A stretch of DNA of 64,000 nucleotides from Mucidula mucida (Eukaryota; Basidiomycota; Agaricomycetes; Agaricales; Physalacriaceae): positions 1 to 64,000 of the forward strand of contig JADNYV010000040.1 in NCBI GenBank assembly GCA_015501055.1, read 5' to 3'. A program made the translations under genes and the position numbers. Positions 12,070 through 24,882 of this stretch are shown here, piece by piece. The notes beneath the pieces were generated by a model. That model was not told the DNA's origin. It made no database searches and was given only the letters and a program-made list of their open reading frames with translations. Positions within the stretch are counted from its first letter, which is position 1, and every line of letters starts with the position of its first letter.

Positions 12070-13342
12070 CTTGCCGTTTTGTATGAATGTGGCGTGCGTA
12101 TATATGTGAATGTAGGATTGATCTATGTATTGCTCCGCGAAGAGCCACCCGTTGGAACGTTGATATTGACCTTGTGTTCGTTGCAACTCAAGGTAGACTT
12201 TGCAGAACAGATTGAAATGTAGAGCCTTTCTCGTTGGATCAACTATAACGGCGTCTCAGTATTAAATCATAGTGAGTCACTGAATCATGTCTTCTTTGTT
12301 GGGTATACTGTGGAGTATACCAGCGCTGTGGGGTCTCGATACCGATAGATATACATAGTTCCCCGTGATGGGCGATGAGTTCCAAAGGTGGTTTGCCACA
12401 CTTTCCGAGCTTCTCTGGGTACATATTGCGCCAGTTTCACAATGCTAATACAAACTGTAGATGCCAGTCGACTGTATTCAAGATGTCTGCGGTCATCCGG
12501 GGTTTCGACGGTACACCAAGGCCTGTCCGCATTACAGTCGGGCCTTCTTGCTTACCGATGCAATGACTTTCTTTGGAACGAACCTGGGACACACCACTCT
12601 CAATTCGAGCTTCTGGTGCTAGCTCTTGGGGAAGAGATGTATTAGTCGATGTCGTGTGAACGGGAAGTCCAGACTACTAACGCCAGGACCGCAGCTAGCG
12701 AAGAGTGAACCCATCAAAGAGCTCAGCTTCGTTTAGTCACTCATACATAATCATTTGGGCTGTGAGTCTCCCGCAATACTATTCTTTGAGGCGTATTGTT
12801 GATTTGTATCTGCGTAGATCAGTCTGAGTAGCTTCGCTGTCTCGAAGGTTTGAGTTTGGGCGCTGATTCTGAGCGCTGAGCGCTGGCAATTCCGAGTCGC
12901 CGCCTGATTAACATTACAACTATAGGAGGGACATATGCTCAGAATCAGATGATGTTGATGACAGACCGGATCAGTGGCAATCACGGTTGCGATACGGGAA
13001 GCCCTTCCCTGCCATAGAGGTGGCGTTTTCACGAAAGAAAACGAGATATATGCCTGGGGTTTACAGTGGGCATGGTGCGATGTTGAGCAGGAATAGATGC
13101 GTCCAAGTTGACGTCCTCTCACAACGAGTGGCGAAAGAAGCGTCGGTCCTTTCGGATTCCGTTCCTGTTTACACTTGGACGATTCCTGTGCATCATGGCG
13201 ATCCAGAGTACGATCAAAAAATGCGGTGCCATGCGCATTCGTATAAAAGCGCTCCTATATCTCATCTTGAGAACCATTTTTCTTTCCTGCTCTTTGCGCT
13301 GCAAACACTTTTTGTCACCTTTTCACCTTCTTCTCCCTTACG
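12070..13342. other. Intergenic, no supported gene
   Basis: There are several overlapping short frames on both strands between 12239 and 13130, none with conserved motifs or a consistent intron pattern. The right end is the promoter and leader of the four-helix membrane protein gene. Confidence 0.45.
13243..13249 (+). promoter_or_regulatory. TATA box of the four-helix membrane protein gene
   Basis: TATAAAA lies 94 bp upstream of the chosen ATG and is followed by a CT-rich tract running up to the start, the common arrangement for strongly expressed fungal genes. Confidence 0.6.
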
Positions 13343-14132
13343 ATGCGTTTTCACCACTTCTGCTGTTGCATGCCCCTCCGTGTTGGCGTGTTCGTGAGTC
13401 CCTCGCGTCCTCGATCCTGGATCCTGAAACTGATGTTTTTGCCTGTGTAGATTCTCACAGCCCTGGCTTTGCTAAGCGGAGCTGCCGCTGCTGCCGTGCT
13501 ATGGATCGCTCTCCCGCGCGTCATAGAGGCAGACGACGTCCAGTCAGAGTACAAGATAGCTGTCGGCGTCAGCGCAGGCATTTACACTCTACTTGCTCTC
13601 ATTGCGCTCTTCGGGTATGTCTCAGACTTTTCCTTACGATTGTTCCGTTTATGAATGCGGTTTTAGCTTAATTGGCACGATCCGCAAGAAGATTTCCTTT
13701 GTCAGGACGTTCCTCAGTCTCCTATACTTCAACCTCGTGCTGAACCTTGCTGTGGGCGCGTTCGCGATATACGTCGTGTATTCCAACGGTGAAGTGATAT
13801 CCGGAACGACGGAATGCACTGCGTCCAATGGAACTGTGTCTTGTAACGGTGTTAATTACCGGGTATCGAAAGCGTCCATCATCGTTTCGTTTGTTCTCAC
13901 TTTCCTCATTCAACTATGTACGCTGCTGTTCCTTCTTTCTTTCCCTGACCGATCCTGATTTGTGGTAGATCAATGCGTGCTCGTGCGTAGTTACGTTAAA
14001 GAACTCCAGGAGAACGAGGAGGACCGCCGCGGCTCGTACGCTGCTGTCAACGTTCCGCTCGTCGCTGGCACCTACGCACCCATTGGCGCGGGCAAGGAGT
14101 ACTCCGACAATCAGAAATACAGTCACGCATGA
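13343..14132 (+). CDS. Four-helix membrane protein of unknown function
   Basis: Four exons (13343-13393, 13451-13614, 13667-13917, 13969-14132) give 209 residues with closing phases. The N-terminus MRFHHFCCCMPLRVGVFIL carries a Cys cluster directly before the first helix, a pattern seen in many fungal tetraspan membrane proteins and suited to palmitoylation. Four hydrophobic segments follow (about residues 14-34, 50-67, 81-105, 135-158). Between helices 3 and 4 is a loop with a pair of cysteines (TTECTASNGTVSCNG), which could form a disulfide and carry an N-glycan. The C-terminal tail is charged and cytosolic by the expected topology. No catalytic motif is seen. It resembles uncharacterised basidiomycete four-helix proteins, possibly MARVEL-like. 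Confidence 0.85.
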
Positions 14133-14235
14133 GCTTGAGATGGGAGAATGTCGTTTTACGATATTTTCACGGACATATTACATTAGGTAGTGTAGTGTGT
14201 ACGACACTTTGATCTTTCAACTTATATTTTGCATT

Positions 14236-14871
14236 TTACATGTAAGGCGTCACAGTGGTTGAAGTCAGGCCGTAAAGCCCACATAGGTACGCGCTTGAGA
14301 ACAAGAGGAGACGCAATGTGTTACCTCTCGAAAACCTCTTGATCAAGGCTTTCCAACGTGCTGTCAAAACGTCAGTAAATACTTAGCACTGCTGGAGGAG
14401 AGAAAACTTCACCTTCAAGCTCAAGTTCTGTTCCCTTGAATTTGGCAGCTTCGCCTAGTTGTTTGTATACTGGCACCATGGCAATGACCGTATGGGGTAG
14501 CGCCACGACAAGGGACGCGGCACCGATCAGCAGTGCACGAGCGTGCTTCGCCGAGATATCGGATGGACGCGTCAAGTACGCGGTCGCGTATCCTGCGACA
14601 CCAAGCAGGATTGAAGCGATGAACGCCGGGCGACCTTGTTTATGGAACATGGGACCGATAACAGAGGCAGGTTGAGCAATTGACAGCTATATCCCACGGG
14701 GCATCATTGGAAAGAACACGAAAACGTGGAAAGTAGTAGACCTACAGGACTTGCTTCGACGGCGGTCATTGCAGCAAAGGGAGAACGCCATGTGCTCCCG
14801 GCTGCGAAGAACCCACTGGCGCTGAGGCCGAGAGTTTGACCGAGGACGAAAAGACTGAGGATAGCGGGCAT
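14236..14871 (-). CDS. DUF1772-family membrane protein
   Basis: Three exons (14871-14746, 14686-14413, 14360-14236) join in phase into 174 residues. The sequence has a hydrophobic N-terminal helix (MPAILSLFVLGQTLGLSASG), the segment GPMFHKQGRPAFIASILLG, a helix ALLIGAASLVVALPHTVIAM and a final helix after the KRFSRGNTLRLLLF stretch. This four-helix layout, with a conserved Trp before an Arg near the last helix (ARWKALIKR), matches DUF1772 proteins. That family includes the anthrone oxygenases of fungal pigment clusters but also many proteins of unknown role. No biosynthetic cluster surrounds it, so an oxygenase function is not implied. Its end faces the end of the tetraspan gene, 103 bp away. 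Confidence 0.8.
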
Positions 14872-15209
14872 GATTTAATGTGCTTTCATAAACTAGACAA
14901 ATTCCATCTTAAGTATGAACCAGTGGAAAATCGGATCCGTGAGAGTTTTCAAGATCGCGTATGCCGGGCGCGTTCGTAGCAGGTACTAAGCATGTCTGTA
15001 CTATTAAGCCAAGTTGTAAGCTGAGTTCAAGATCTGTCATCGTCTCCTCATCCGAGTCCTCCCGTGTCGGACGACCCCGATGGAGTCGCAGTGCATATAC
15101 CGTATATCTACGCTCCTGTAGTCTGTCGACTGAAGAGGTACCAATGGATCCACTGATGATTAAGTACTTGCTTGTGATTGAAATGGAACACTTGGTCCCA
15201 GGATTTGAA
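14872..15209. other. Intergenic, nothing recognised
   Basis: This is upstream of the DUF1772 gene and downstream of the FAD-oxidase gene, both on the minus strand. It holds the former's promoter. No coding signal is seen. Confidence 0.5.
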
Positions 15210-16741
15210 TCAGAGAAACTCCCTCGTAAAAACGCCTTGAGGATCCCACTGCCTTTTGAGCATCCTTAATTTCGCCAACCGCTCCGCACCATGGTATCTC
15301 TCCTCCACCGGAGCGCTCCTCGTCCAGTTGCCATAAGTTGCATTTCCCTCAGGATGACCTTCTTGTCTAACTAGATCAAGTACCGCTTTCTCCGCACGGT
15401 CTGCGTCCTCTTTGCTCGCCGGATCACTATACCACGTCAGACATTCCTGCATAGCCAGTCAACTCTTGCACCCAGTCTGGGATATGTTGCACCCACCGCC
15501 CACATCTTGATGTCCTTCTGACTGAACGCCGTTTCTGGCAATCCCTCCATCTCAGTCGGGCACCAGTCAAAACCATATCCTGTCGTGCATGCATCTGAGT
15601 GCTTCCCCTTGAGATCATTGAAAACCTCTACAGCCTTCTCCCAGGTATCGGTATTGATACCCTTCATGCCAACACCAGCGAAACGTTTGAATCCTCCCTT
15701 AATTCCGAATGCTTCTCCGGCATCGTTGATTTCAGGAAAAGGCACGCTCTTGCAGTCGAATACCAGAGGTCCGAGGGCTTTGAGTGATGCGTAGAACGCC
15801 TCGGCTTCATCTGCAAGTCCGAAGACGAATGGCATGACTAACACGCATGTGTCGAAAGTAGGCGGAGGAGCTGCTATCACGAAGAGGCCTGCCTGCAAAA
15901 CGCTCGTGTCCTGAGTGATGGGTTTGAGCGCTTCCAAGACATCTTTGATCTGGGCCACAGAATAAACGATGACACCCGTCCACGCAGTCGCGTCGGGTGT
16001 GCGCAGGATAGAGGGTGGGTATGCTTGGAGGGTGAGCTCGGTGACGATACCAAAGAACTGGCCAGCTCCGCGGAGAGCGTAGAGCAAATCAGGATGGGAC
16101 GTGTCTGAGACTGATACTAATTGTCCAGTTGCAGTAACCAACTTCGCAGAGACAATGTTGTCCGAGGCAAATCCGCATACACCAGAGAGAGCGCTCAGGC
16201 CTCCACCAAGCGCCATTGGAATGACACCAGCGGTATTCGCCGAACCCAGCGCTACGAAGCTGATTTCGACGATTGGAGATACATAAGATGAAAAGTCACT
16301 GACGTAGGTATAAGTCATGTTCAGCAGAAGCTTCGTTTGCTTGTTTGACGAGGACGCCACTTTGCAGCGTCACTTGTTTCTGCTCCGCATCGACTGTCAC
16401 TCGGGTGAGATGACTGAGATCAATGATGATGCCCTCCGAGCCAATCGTCGACCATGTACTGTGTCCGCCCGACTTGGCTACGAAAGGGATACCGTGCTCA
16501 ACAGCGAGTTTGACCTAGTTCTCGATTAGCATAAGTAAGAGATCGAACGCCTCCTCCCCCCACAACATACAGTCTGAGCGACATCGTCTTCTGTTGACAC
16601 AAGAACTATAGCAGCAGGCGTCTTTCTGTCAATGTCACTCCAACGGATGAGCAGATTCGTAAACTCGTCCCCGGAAGAAAAGACACGTCCTTCAGGTGAT
16701 AAGCGGTCCTGTAGCGTCGTAAGAAACTGGGGCGCGGGATC
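15210..16741 (-). CDS. FAD-linked oxidoreductase, BBE-like; 5' end unresolved
   Basis: Proteins of this group (FAD_binding_4 plus BBE domains) bind FAD, often covalently through the His of a GGHS motif, and oxidise sugars or secondary metabolites. From the minus strand I read LQDRLSPEGRVFSSGDEF, then the FAD motif AKSGGHSTWS with the expected His, GVIPMALGGGLS, SDNIVSAKLVTATG and LLYALRGAGQFFGIVTELT. The closing BBE region has YHGAERLAKLRMLKRQWDP. Introns of about 50-60 bp join these. One (15447-15496) is proven by restoring KMWAECLTWYSDPA. No ATG lies in frame at the 5' end: the last supported codon is near 16741. A start in an upstream exon at 16872 (MPHYESGF) would need a weak GTTATG donor. 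The cysteine used for bicovalent flavin is not evident. Confidence 0.85.
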
Positions 16742-17194
16742 CTGGTGATGGTGAAGATAACAATTTTGAAGGAGCCTTAAGTATTTCTGGGAATGATGTG
16801 GGGATAGACCGGATAGGTACCAAGTTTCCGTTTCATAACAGAGCGACGAAATCCGGATTCATAGTGGGGCATTGCAAAATGTAGACCTTTGCAAGTATGG
16901 GCGCCACGGTGTGGCTCGGAAGTCCTCCGTTAAACACCGCTGTGCGTATAGATTTAATCGTGGTAATGGTGCAGTGATGAAGTCCCGATTTGGGCATGGA
17001 CAGCGAGTTCGACTACTTAAGTTATCAGACCCTGTTTGGTCATTAATCTGTCAGATATCGTGGCCCATTACATACAATACAGGTCGTGAGTACACAAAAA
17101 CTATAGTAGTAGTGATGGTCAATGCATTATTATACAGGTCGTGCGTGAGAGGAGGAAAATCAATCCAAAACTAAAAAAAAATCGTCCAGTCTAC
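16742..17194. other. Spacer between FAD oxidase and myosin genes
   Basis: The left part (to about 16872) may hold the missing first exon of the FAD-oxidase gene. The rest is AT-richer and holds two near copies of ATACAGGTCGTG (about 17077 and 17131). It probably contains the myosin 3' untranslated region. No other gene is seen. Confidence 0.45.
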
Positions 17195-20100
17195 TCATTT
17201 ACGCGGTGAGCTATGTGGAGAACCCATCACAGACGACGGCCTGTCTAGTCTATTTCGAAGTCGCTCCAGCTCATGTTGCAGGCTAGATGTTGATTTAGTG
17301 ACAATCCCGTCGGCAAAAAACAGACACTCACGCAAAGGCCTTCTGTTTATGATCAGCGGCTTCGCGTTCAGCACGGCGTTTCGCTGCTTGCAGCTCGCTC
17401 TCTTGCGTTTGCTGGGAAGAGAGTGAGTGCTAGCCACCGCGGGGAATGATAAGACTGACCATAGAGTCCATCTGTTGACGAAGATGCGATATCTGGCTCT
17501 CGTAACCCCTACGCTCTTCCTCGAACTTCGCTCGATGCCGCTCCACCTCGGCTTGCTGGAAGTTCGCGTCCCGTAACAACTTCGACGCCTCACTCTTGTT
17601 GCTGGCATGTTGGAGTTTATTCGTCAATTCCTCGATGTGCGCGTTCCTGGATATTGTCGCTGGTCTTGACGAACTGGTGTAGGCTTTGGTCTCCAAGTCT
17701 ATCAGTCGAACATTCATTTCCTTGGCTTGCTTCTCTAGGCTTGCCTGAACAACCATTAGCGTTACCGCAGAATAGAGGACAGGAAACTAACATTAAGTCT
17801 CTCCAACTCGGAATAGTCAACTCGACTTTTGCTAAGTTTCATCTGGAAATCATTGGCAAGCGCTTCCGCCTTTTTCATACGGTCAAAAGCCTGGGTGACC
17901 CTGTCTTCTTGCTCTTCCAACGATCGTTCCAAATCTTGCTTTTGCAACTGTAGCCGTTGGAACTCACGATCCGACGATATCTTGCTTCGATCGCTGTGAC
18001 CCGTACGTATCTCCTCCAACTCGACCTGCAAAGAGCGGCGAGCTTTAGAGAGAATCGCCTTGTCACTCTCAACATCATCAAGCATAGCTCTCAGTTGTCT
18101 GACTTGTCCGTGGAGAGCAACAATCTGCGCCTGCTGTTCTGCTTGAGCACCGTTCGAAGCTTCGTAGGCGTTGGTGATATCGTTGATCTTTGTTTCCATA
18201 CGCTCCTTCTCTTTCTTCCAGCCGCCAGCGTTGTAGATCTCATCGTCGAACGTGAGTTGGAGTTCATCATAGTCTGACCGGAGCTTCCGATTCTCCTCGC
18301 GGAGACGGCTCATGCTATCGCGTTGTGACTGCAATTCTGCGCGGGGTGTGAGAATTAATGATTTGTGGAGAAACAGGTAGATGTACCTTCAGCCAATTGG
18401 GCGAGTTCAGATTGGTACTTCTTGCGCGTTTGGTCGGCAGCGAAATCGCCTTGCTCCAGATCCTTCTGGTGACGACTCTTCTCGTCGTCCAACTCTTCAA
18501 CAAGGCGCCGGTTGATGACGACAAGATCGGAAGAGTTGTCATCATCGAGACGAGCCTCCAATTCTTTAACGCGTATCTCGGCAGTCTTGAGGCGACCTTG
18601 CATAGCTTTGTGCTGAGAAACTGTCTCGGCGTGCACCTTTTCCAGATCACTGAGCGCACGGCGAACTACGCCAACAGATTAGCGTTGACGACCAGAAAAT
18701 CAAGGCGAACGCACCTTGTGCTTCTTGGCGTGCAGCCTTCGCTCTTTCAAACTCGGCCGCCTCGAGTCTGGCTTGATTAGTTGTCTCTTTGGCCTGGTAC
18801 GCCTCAATAACGGCACGCATTTCTGGTAGAGGTTGAGCATTGAAGCGTATGCGGATGGGAAGCAACTAACCAGATTGCGCCGCGCTTGACGTGGATGAGG
18901 AAAGGTCATCCTCTTGGAGTCGTTTCTGCAGCTGTCGGCGAACATCTGCAAATATTCAGAAACCCACAAAGAAACATTATGAAAAGTAACTAACTGGAGG
19001 TCTCCGACTTAGCCTCACTGACTTGGGCGCGAAGATCGTCGGCGTCGGCTTGTAGGCGTTTCTTGACGTCATTAAGCTCGCGCAACTGAGCCTTCTGGTT
19101 TTCCATGTCTGCTTGAAGAGTGCGTTGTTGTATGACCTGCCGAAGAATTAGTCGGCGACAGTGTATAAATGACGAAGGACCAACCAATGCTTTCCTAGAC
19201 TCTTCCAAACGCGAATAGTTCTGCCTCTCTTGATCGATGGTTGTCTGGAACTTCGACCACATCGCCTGTACACCACCAATCTGTGCGTTCTCGGCGACAT
19301 GGCGCGCGTCAGCCTCTTCTTGAAGTAGTTCAGATAGCCGCGCATTTTCTTAGCAAGACGAGCGCGGTAATTCTGAAGAGATTGCTTGGAGCCGTCACTG
19401 TTCTCGAGATCTGCCGTCATCTCCCGAATCGAAGTCTCTAGGTGCTGCCTAACACGCTCTGAAGCAGCCATTTGGAGTTCTAAAACCTGAACTTGCTGTT
19501 TGAGGGCGCTGACTTGACCAGAAGGTGCGCTGTCAACTTGCGAATCCCGGTGTCGAGAGTTGGCCTTGCGAGGCGACATATTCGCCATGACGTGAACTTC
19601 ATTCGAAGACGTAGATGGGAAGTGCTTGCTACGGAGGGACATCTCTCGCTCCAAGTCGTCGTCAACAAGCTTGAGTTCTGCGAGGAGGCGGGACTGGAAG
19701 GACGCGTCCACAGGACCGCTGTTCATAACCAACTTCCGAAGTTCGTTATGATGTCGATCTACGCGTTCCCGTATTTTGGCCGCAAGAGTTTTAGAAGACT
19801 CGGCGTCATTGAGCTGTTCTTCCAGCTGTGCGATGCGAGACTCGTACTGGCGCTGTACTTTGGCCATCGAAGTAGGTGCCACAGTTTCATGCGCCAACTT
19901 CTCGAGTTCGGTTTCCAAATTCTCCTTTGAGCGTTGCACCAGCGTAAGCTCTTGACCCAGCTCTTCCGCTTGTCGTTGTGCGTTTTGGAAGTCGATCTGA
20001 GCCCTTCTAGTCTCCGCTTCAGCGACGTCCTTGGCATGACGAGCCTTCTCGACCTCAGCTAAAGCCTTCGTTGTTTTCTCTTCCTCTGCACGGATGGCCC

Positions 20101-23100
20101 TATCGCGAGTCCTGGTCCCAACTTCGGTATCACGCATTAGATCTTCAATGTCCCTAGTAAGACCAGACTTTGCCTTCTCCAGAGATCGAATGTGCATCGT
20201 CTGCTTTTGGAGCTCTGACTGAGCGTCAGCCAATTGCCGGTCGGTCACTCGCTTCGCCTCCTCTAACACATGAACGTGCTCGACGATCGTCTTGTCTTGG
20301 CGACTCTCCAACTGCTTCACCTCCCACTCGCGGTCCTTGAGCTCTTTCATCGCCTTGTTGTAGTCCTTGTCGAGTTTGGCCGCGCGATCCTTCGCCATGG
20401 TCAGTTCGGACTTCTGACTCGAGACCATCTGTTCCAGCTTTGCCCTCCGGGAAGTTTCCGCCTCGAGCTGCTTCTTGTGGGTCTCGAATTGCGTTGTCTT
20501 TTCGCGTTCCATCTCGAGCATGAGATCCTCCATCTTGTGGTATTTCGTTTGCGAAGCAGCGAGTTGACGTTCCAAACTCTGTCGACAAGCAGTCAGAAAA
20601 GGATGGGTCAAAGAAAACAAAGAGATATACCTCTTTGGCTTTCCGAGCTTCCACAAGTTGATCTTCATGTTCGTGCTGTTTAGTGCGAACGGACTGTAAT
20701 TCCGACTCCAAGGAACGCTTCGCCCTCTCTAGATCGGAGACCGTGACACGAAGGGCTGTCAGCTGAGTCGAAGCTTCTTGCTCCCGGAGCGTCAGGGACT
20801 TCTGAGATTCCTGCAATGAGGCGAGTTCGCGACTGGCAGTGCTGAGCTCGAGCTTCAGCTTGCCTTGGGCTTCAAGGGCAACCCTGCGAGCGTCAGCGAG
20901 TTCCTGTTGGAGGAGAGCACTTTGACTTCGCAGATCAGCAAGTTCAAGCTCTTTGCTCTTGTCGGCCTCTTGTCGCTGCGCCTCCTCACTTGATTTGGCC
21001 TCCATCGACCTCCGGAGCTCGTCGAGTTCCTCCTGAAGCTTAGCGCGCGCAGCAGTCGAACGTTGTCCATTTTCCTGCTCAGCCTCGAGCTCTGCGGCCA
21101 GCGTGTCGATATCACCTCGTAGTGCGCCAATTTCTTGGCTGGCGTCGGCATGAAGGCGTTTACCAGAAGCAATCTGTTCTACGAGGTGTGCGATACGTTC
21201 GTCCTTCTTTTCAATCATGTTAGAGTAGTCGTTGGTAGTGCGCGCCAGTTCTGCCAGCTGCTCCTTTGCCTGACGTGCCTCGGTCTCGAGCGTCGTAGTC
21301 TGAGATTGAAGCATTCCCTACAAAATATGTTAGTGACTCTGCGTTCAAAGATGAAATTCCAGATGCATACTTCGTCTTGAGTTCAATATCAAGTTTCCCT
21401 TGCAACTCCTTGACCATCACTTCGTTGCGGTCATGAGCCCTGGCAAGGTCCTGCTCCCTTAAAGCCTTCAGGTCCTCCGTGGCCTTCTCTAATGCCAAGA
21501 TCTCGCGCCGGAGATTGTCGATCTCTTCTTGAGCAGCTGCCAATTGCCCAGACAACTCAGACTCTTTGCCCACCCACAGCTTCTGTTCGCTCTCAAGACG
21601 GACAAGATGATCAGCGGCTTGATCAAACATCTGTCGGAGATCCGCGTTCTTTTCCTCCTGCTCCTTCTGTAGCTTCATGGCGCGCGTCAACTGGGAGTCA
21701 AGTAGTTCAGCATCCGCTTGAAGATCAGCAAGCTCTTCTTCTAGCTCCGCCTCGCGCTTCACGGTGCGTTGGAGGAGAGCGTCTTTATCGAGAGCAAGGG
21801 CACGTTCCGCAGCCAGTTCTTCATCGACCTTCCGCTTCTCCGCCTCGAGAGACATCTTGAGGTTCTCGAGATTCTGCTTCTCGATTTTCTCTCTTTCCGA
21901 TCGCTCCTTGATCAAAGCAAGCTCCATCTCTTTCTGGCGAAGTTCGTCGTCGTTCCTTGTGGCAGCAAGCAGAGGTCGAATCTGTTGAATGTCAGTTCCA
22001 CGAGATCTGACAACAATTAAGACCAGACCTTAGTATAGAGTTTCCACCACGGCCAGTCGCGGAGTTCGCCGTAGATACGAGCATTCCGTTGAATCGTTCG
22101 TGCAGCGATAGCACGATTGAGAACCTTCTTGATCTGCCGGCGCGCGGTCCACTTCCGGGCCAAAGCTTGTAACCGAGAGAAGATATCAAACAACAGAAGG
22201 TCACGACGTTCTTCCAACTCGGCAAGAACACCAGCTTTGAAGAAAATCTTGGATGTACCGATCTTGTATATTGAGTCGTCTAGATCAAGAGTCTTGACCA
22301 TGCGCTGGCACGCCTCCCGTCCGTCCATGTATCCAGGAGGTATAATGCCAGGTGTGAGCACTTCATAACGCTGGCGGAACTCGACAAACGGAAGACGATT
22401 AGGGTATCCAAGACGTGCGATACGGATGCCCTCCAAAACACCATTGCACCGGAGCTGGTCGAGGACAAGCGGGACATCGATCCGGCCTGGTTTCTTGTGG
22501 CTATTCGGAACGATACATCGAACAAAATGGGGCTGAGTGGCTTGAAGCTGAGCCATGAGACTGGACAACTGCTCTTTGTGCCTCTGCCCGACTGTCCTGA
22601 AAGCACCCTTCTTGACACGCTTCTTGACCATGGGCAGACCCTTCGAACCCTCAGAGAATTCAGCAAAGAGGTTGGCGACGTAGGGCTCCGTCGACTTGGC
22701 GAGAACGCGTGTTAAATTGTCGTTCAACGGATCCTTGTTCTTTTCGAGCCAACCATCTGTGCGGTATTCGACTTTGGCGGCGTAATGTTGGATGAGGAAG
22801 CCCTGCTGGAACCGCGCAGGCTCGTATTTCGCCTTGCCGGGATGCTCGTCCTCCGCTCCATTTGTCACAGCCCAAAAGCCATGCAGTTTACTCGTGAAGG
22901 TCTTGTCGGTGGCCCTCGGCATGATACACTCTTCATCCAGACAACTCAGAATACCAATCGTGTTCCCCGTTGACTCTATCAAGTCGATGGTGGGCTGCAA
23001 ATCGAGACCGAAGTTACGTAATCCCACTTGATACCTTCTCGAGAATATTCCTCCTGCTCCAAAACGAACATGTGGTGGTTAAAGAACTGCTGAAGCTTCT

Positions 23101-24882
23101 CGTTCGTGTAGTTGATGAGGAGCTGCTCGTAGGTGTTGATCTCGAAGATTTCAAAACCAGCAATATCAAGTACTCCGATGAAGGTGGATTTGGAGGATGG
23201 CCGGTCAAGGGCTTGGTTGATACGGTCAACGATGGATCCGAAGGACTTCTCGTAGAGAGTCTTGCACAGCGCCGATAACTCATCAAGAGCCTGCTGTTGA
23301 GTGCGTGCCTGTGAAACCCATTCTCGACCAGCTAGAACACGAGGCTGGAGGACTGCGCGTTTGAAGTCCTCGACAGGCAGACCGAGGAGATGACACAGAC
23401 GCTCTGCTTGGGAGGTCTGAGGCATCATAGCGTCGTCTCCTCTGGTGGAAGTGATAACGATGTTGCCGATATGGAGAATAGCTGCAACGATGCGGAAGAG
23501 ATCGAACTGCTCAGCTTCAGAAAAGCCGACAACATCAAGGCCAGACTAGTAGGAGCTATGGTCAGATAGCAACTGGACAATAGCTCGAATAAGCTTACCT
23601 TCAGAAGAGCCCATTCATGAAGATCGTCAACACCATCGACTTCTCTTCTGCTCTTGTTCAGGTATTCGTAGTCCTCAATGCCTCCATCGAGTAAGAGTTT
23701 GTCTAAAGTTGTTCTATTAGCTTTACACCACAAATGCTGAATTATGAGTACCTTTCAAAGCCCCGCCACCGACCATGAGCTGGTAAAAGACGTGGAAGTT
23801 CCGCTCTGCTTCGCTACGCACAACAACTCGACTCTTCTCCAATAGGTACCAATCAATGTTGGCACCTGCAATACTGCCGTCAGGCGCAAACGTAATCCTG
23901 ACGAACTTTCCAAAACGACTGGAGTTGTTGTTGCGTTGCGTTTGAGCATTTCCAAAGGCTTCCAAGATGGGATTGGCTTGAAGGATTTGGCGCTCAAGAA
24001 GACCCAAGCGCCCCTTTGCAGTTAACGCTGAACCAGAGGATGGAGATGTGTTGTGACCGCGTTTAAATGAGCCACTACGCGGTAACCCTGTACTCGGCAT
24101 CGACGCGACAAAGCCGGATCCAGTGAGCGTCGGGGAACGCGAATGGGATGGTGTAGGTGCGTGAACATCTGTTGCGATAGCGGCTAGGTATTGAATGACT
24201 TTTTTCGTGCTTTCAGTCTTGCCGGCACCGGACTCTCCGCTACATATAGTGAATAAGGGATCAACGCAAAGACGGGCAACGTACGTGATCAAGATGCTTT
24301 GATTCTCTCTTTCTTCGCCCATGTTGACCCAGGCGCGTTCAGCAACGGCAAATATGTGAGGCGAATTTTCGTCCTTGCGTTTGCCACGATATTGTTGAAC
24401 GATGGCATCGGAATAGAGAGGTAGGGACTGATAGGGATTGATGGCGACCAAGAACAGGCCGGAATACGTCTGGGCGAAGATTAAACACTGCAGTTCAAAA
24501 AGTAGTGTACTCACGTAGATAGCGCCAGATCCATATCGTAGCCGGAGATTGTGCACTACACTGGCCTCGTTCAGGAACGTGAGATCTGCAATGTCCGCAA
24601 CACGGTCAAACTTGGGCGGATTCATCTTGGACAAGGCGTATAGTGGAACTTTTCGAAACTAACAGGGCGTCAAATATGGCTGCGAAAGGCGATTCGGAAA
24701 CGTACGTCGCCGCCAGCCGCCATTATAATCTCGCCGATGTCGTTCTCCTCCTTATTGACCCAACCAGCAAGATAGCCCTCCTTCTCGTCCGGTACCCAAA
24801 CCCATTTCTTCTCGTTGAATTCTGCCTGCTGTGCAGCAGCGCGAGCAGCCTCTGCATTCTGAGATAGCCTTGGGGCAGGCAT
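17195..24882 (-). CDS. myo2: Class II myosin heavy chain
   Basis: This is the motor of the contractile ring at cytokinesis. The minus strand carries a multi-exon gene encoding roughly 2,200 residues. It starts at [16 protein letters not shown] with an N-terminal SH3-like fold ([20 protein letters not shown]). The motor has [20 protein letters not shown], the P-loop [10 protein letters not shown], switch [11 protein letters not shown], switch [11 protein letters not shown], the actin-binding HFVRCIVPN and the converter [13 protein letters not shown] lever with IQ-like [12 protein letters not shown] ends at WPWWKLYTK, the class II head-tail junction. From about 21,990 to 17,200 everything is heptad-type coiled coil rich in Glu, Lys, Leu and Gln, then a short non-helical end ([13 protein letters not shown]). 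Introns such as 24659-24705 are consensus. Loop 1 is unusually long. There are no signs of breakage. Confidence 0.95.
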
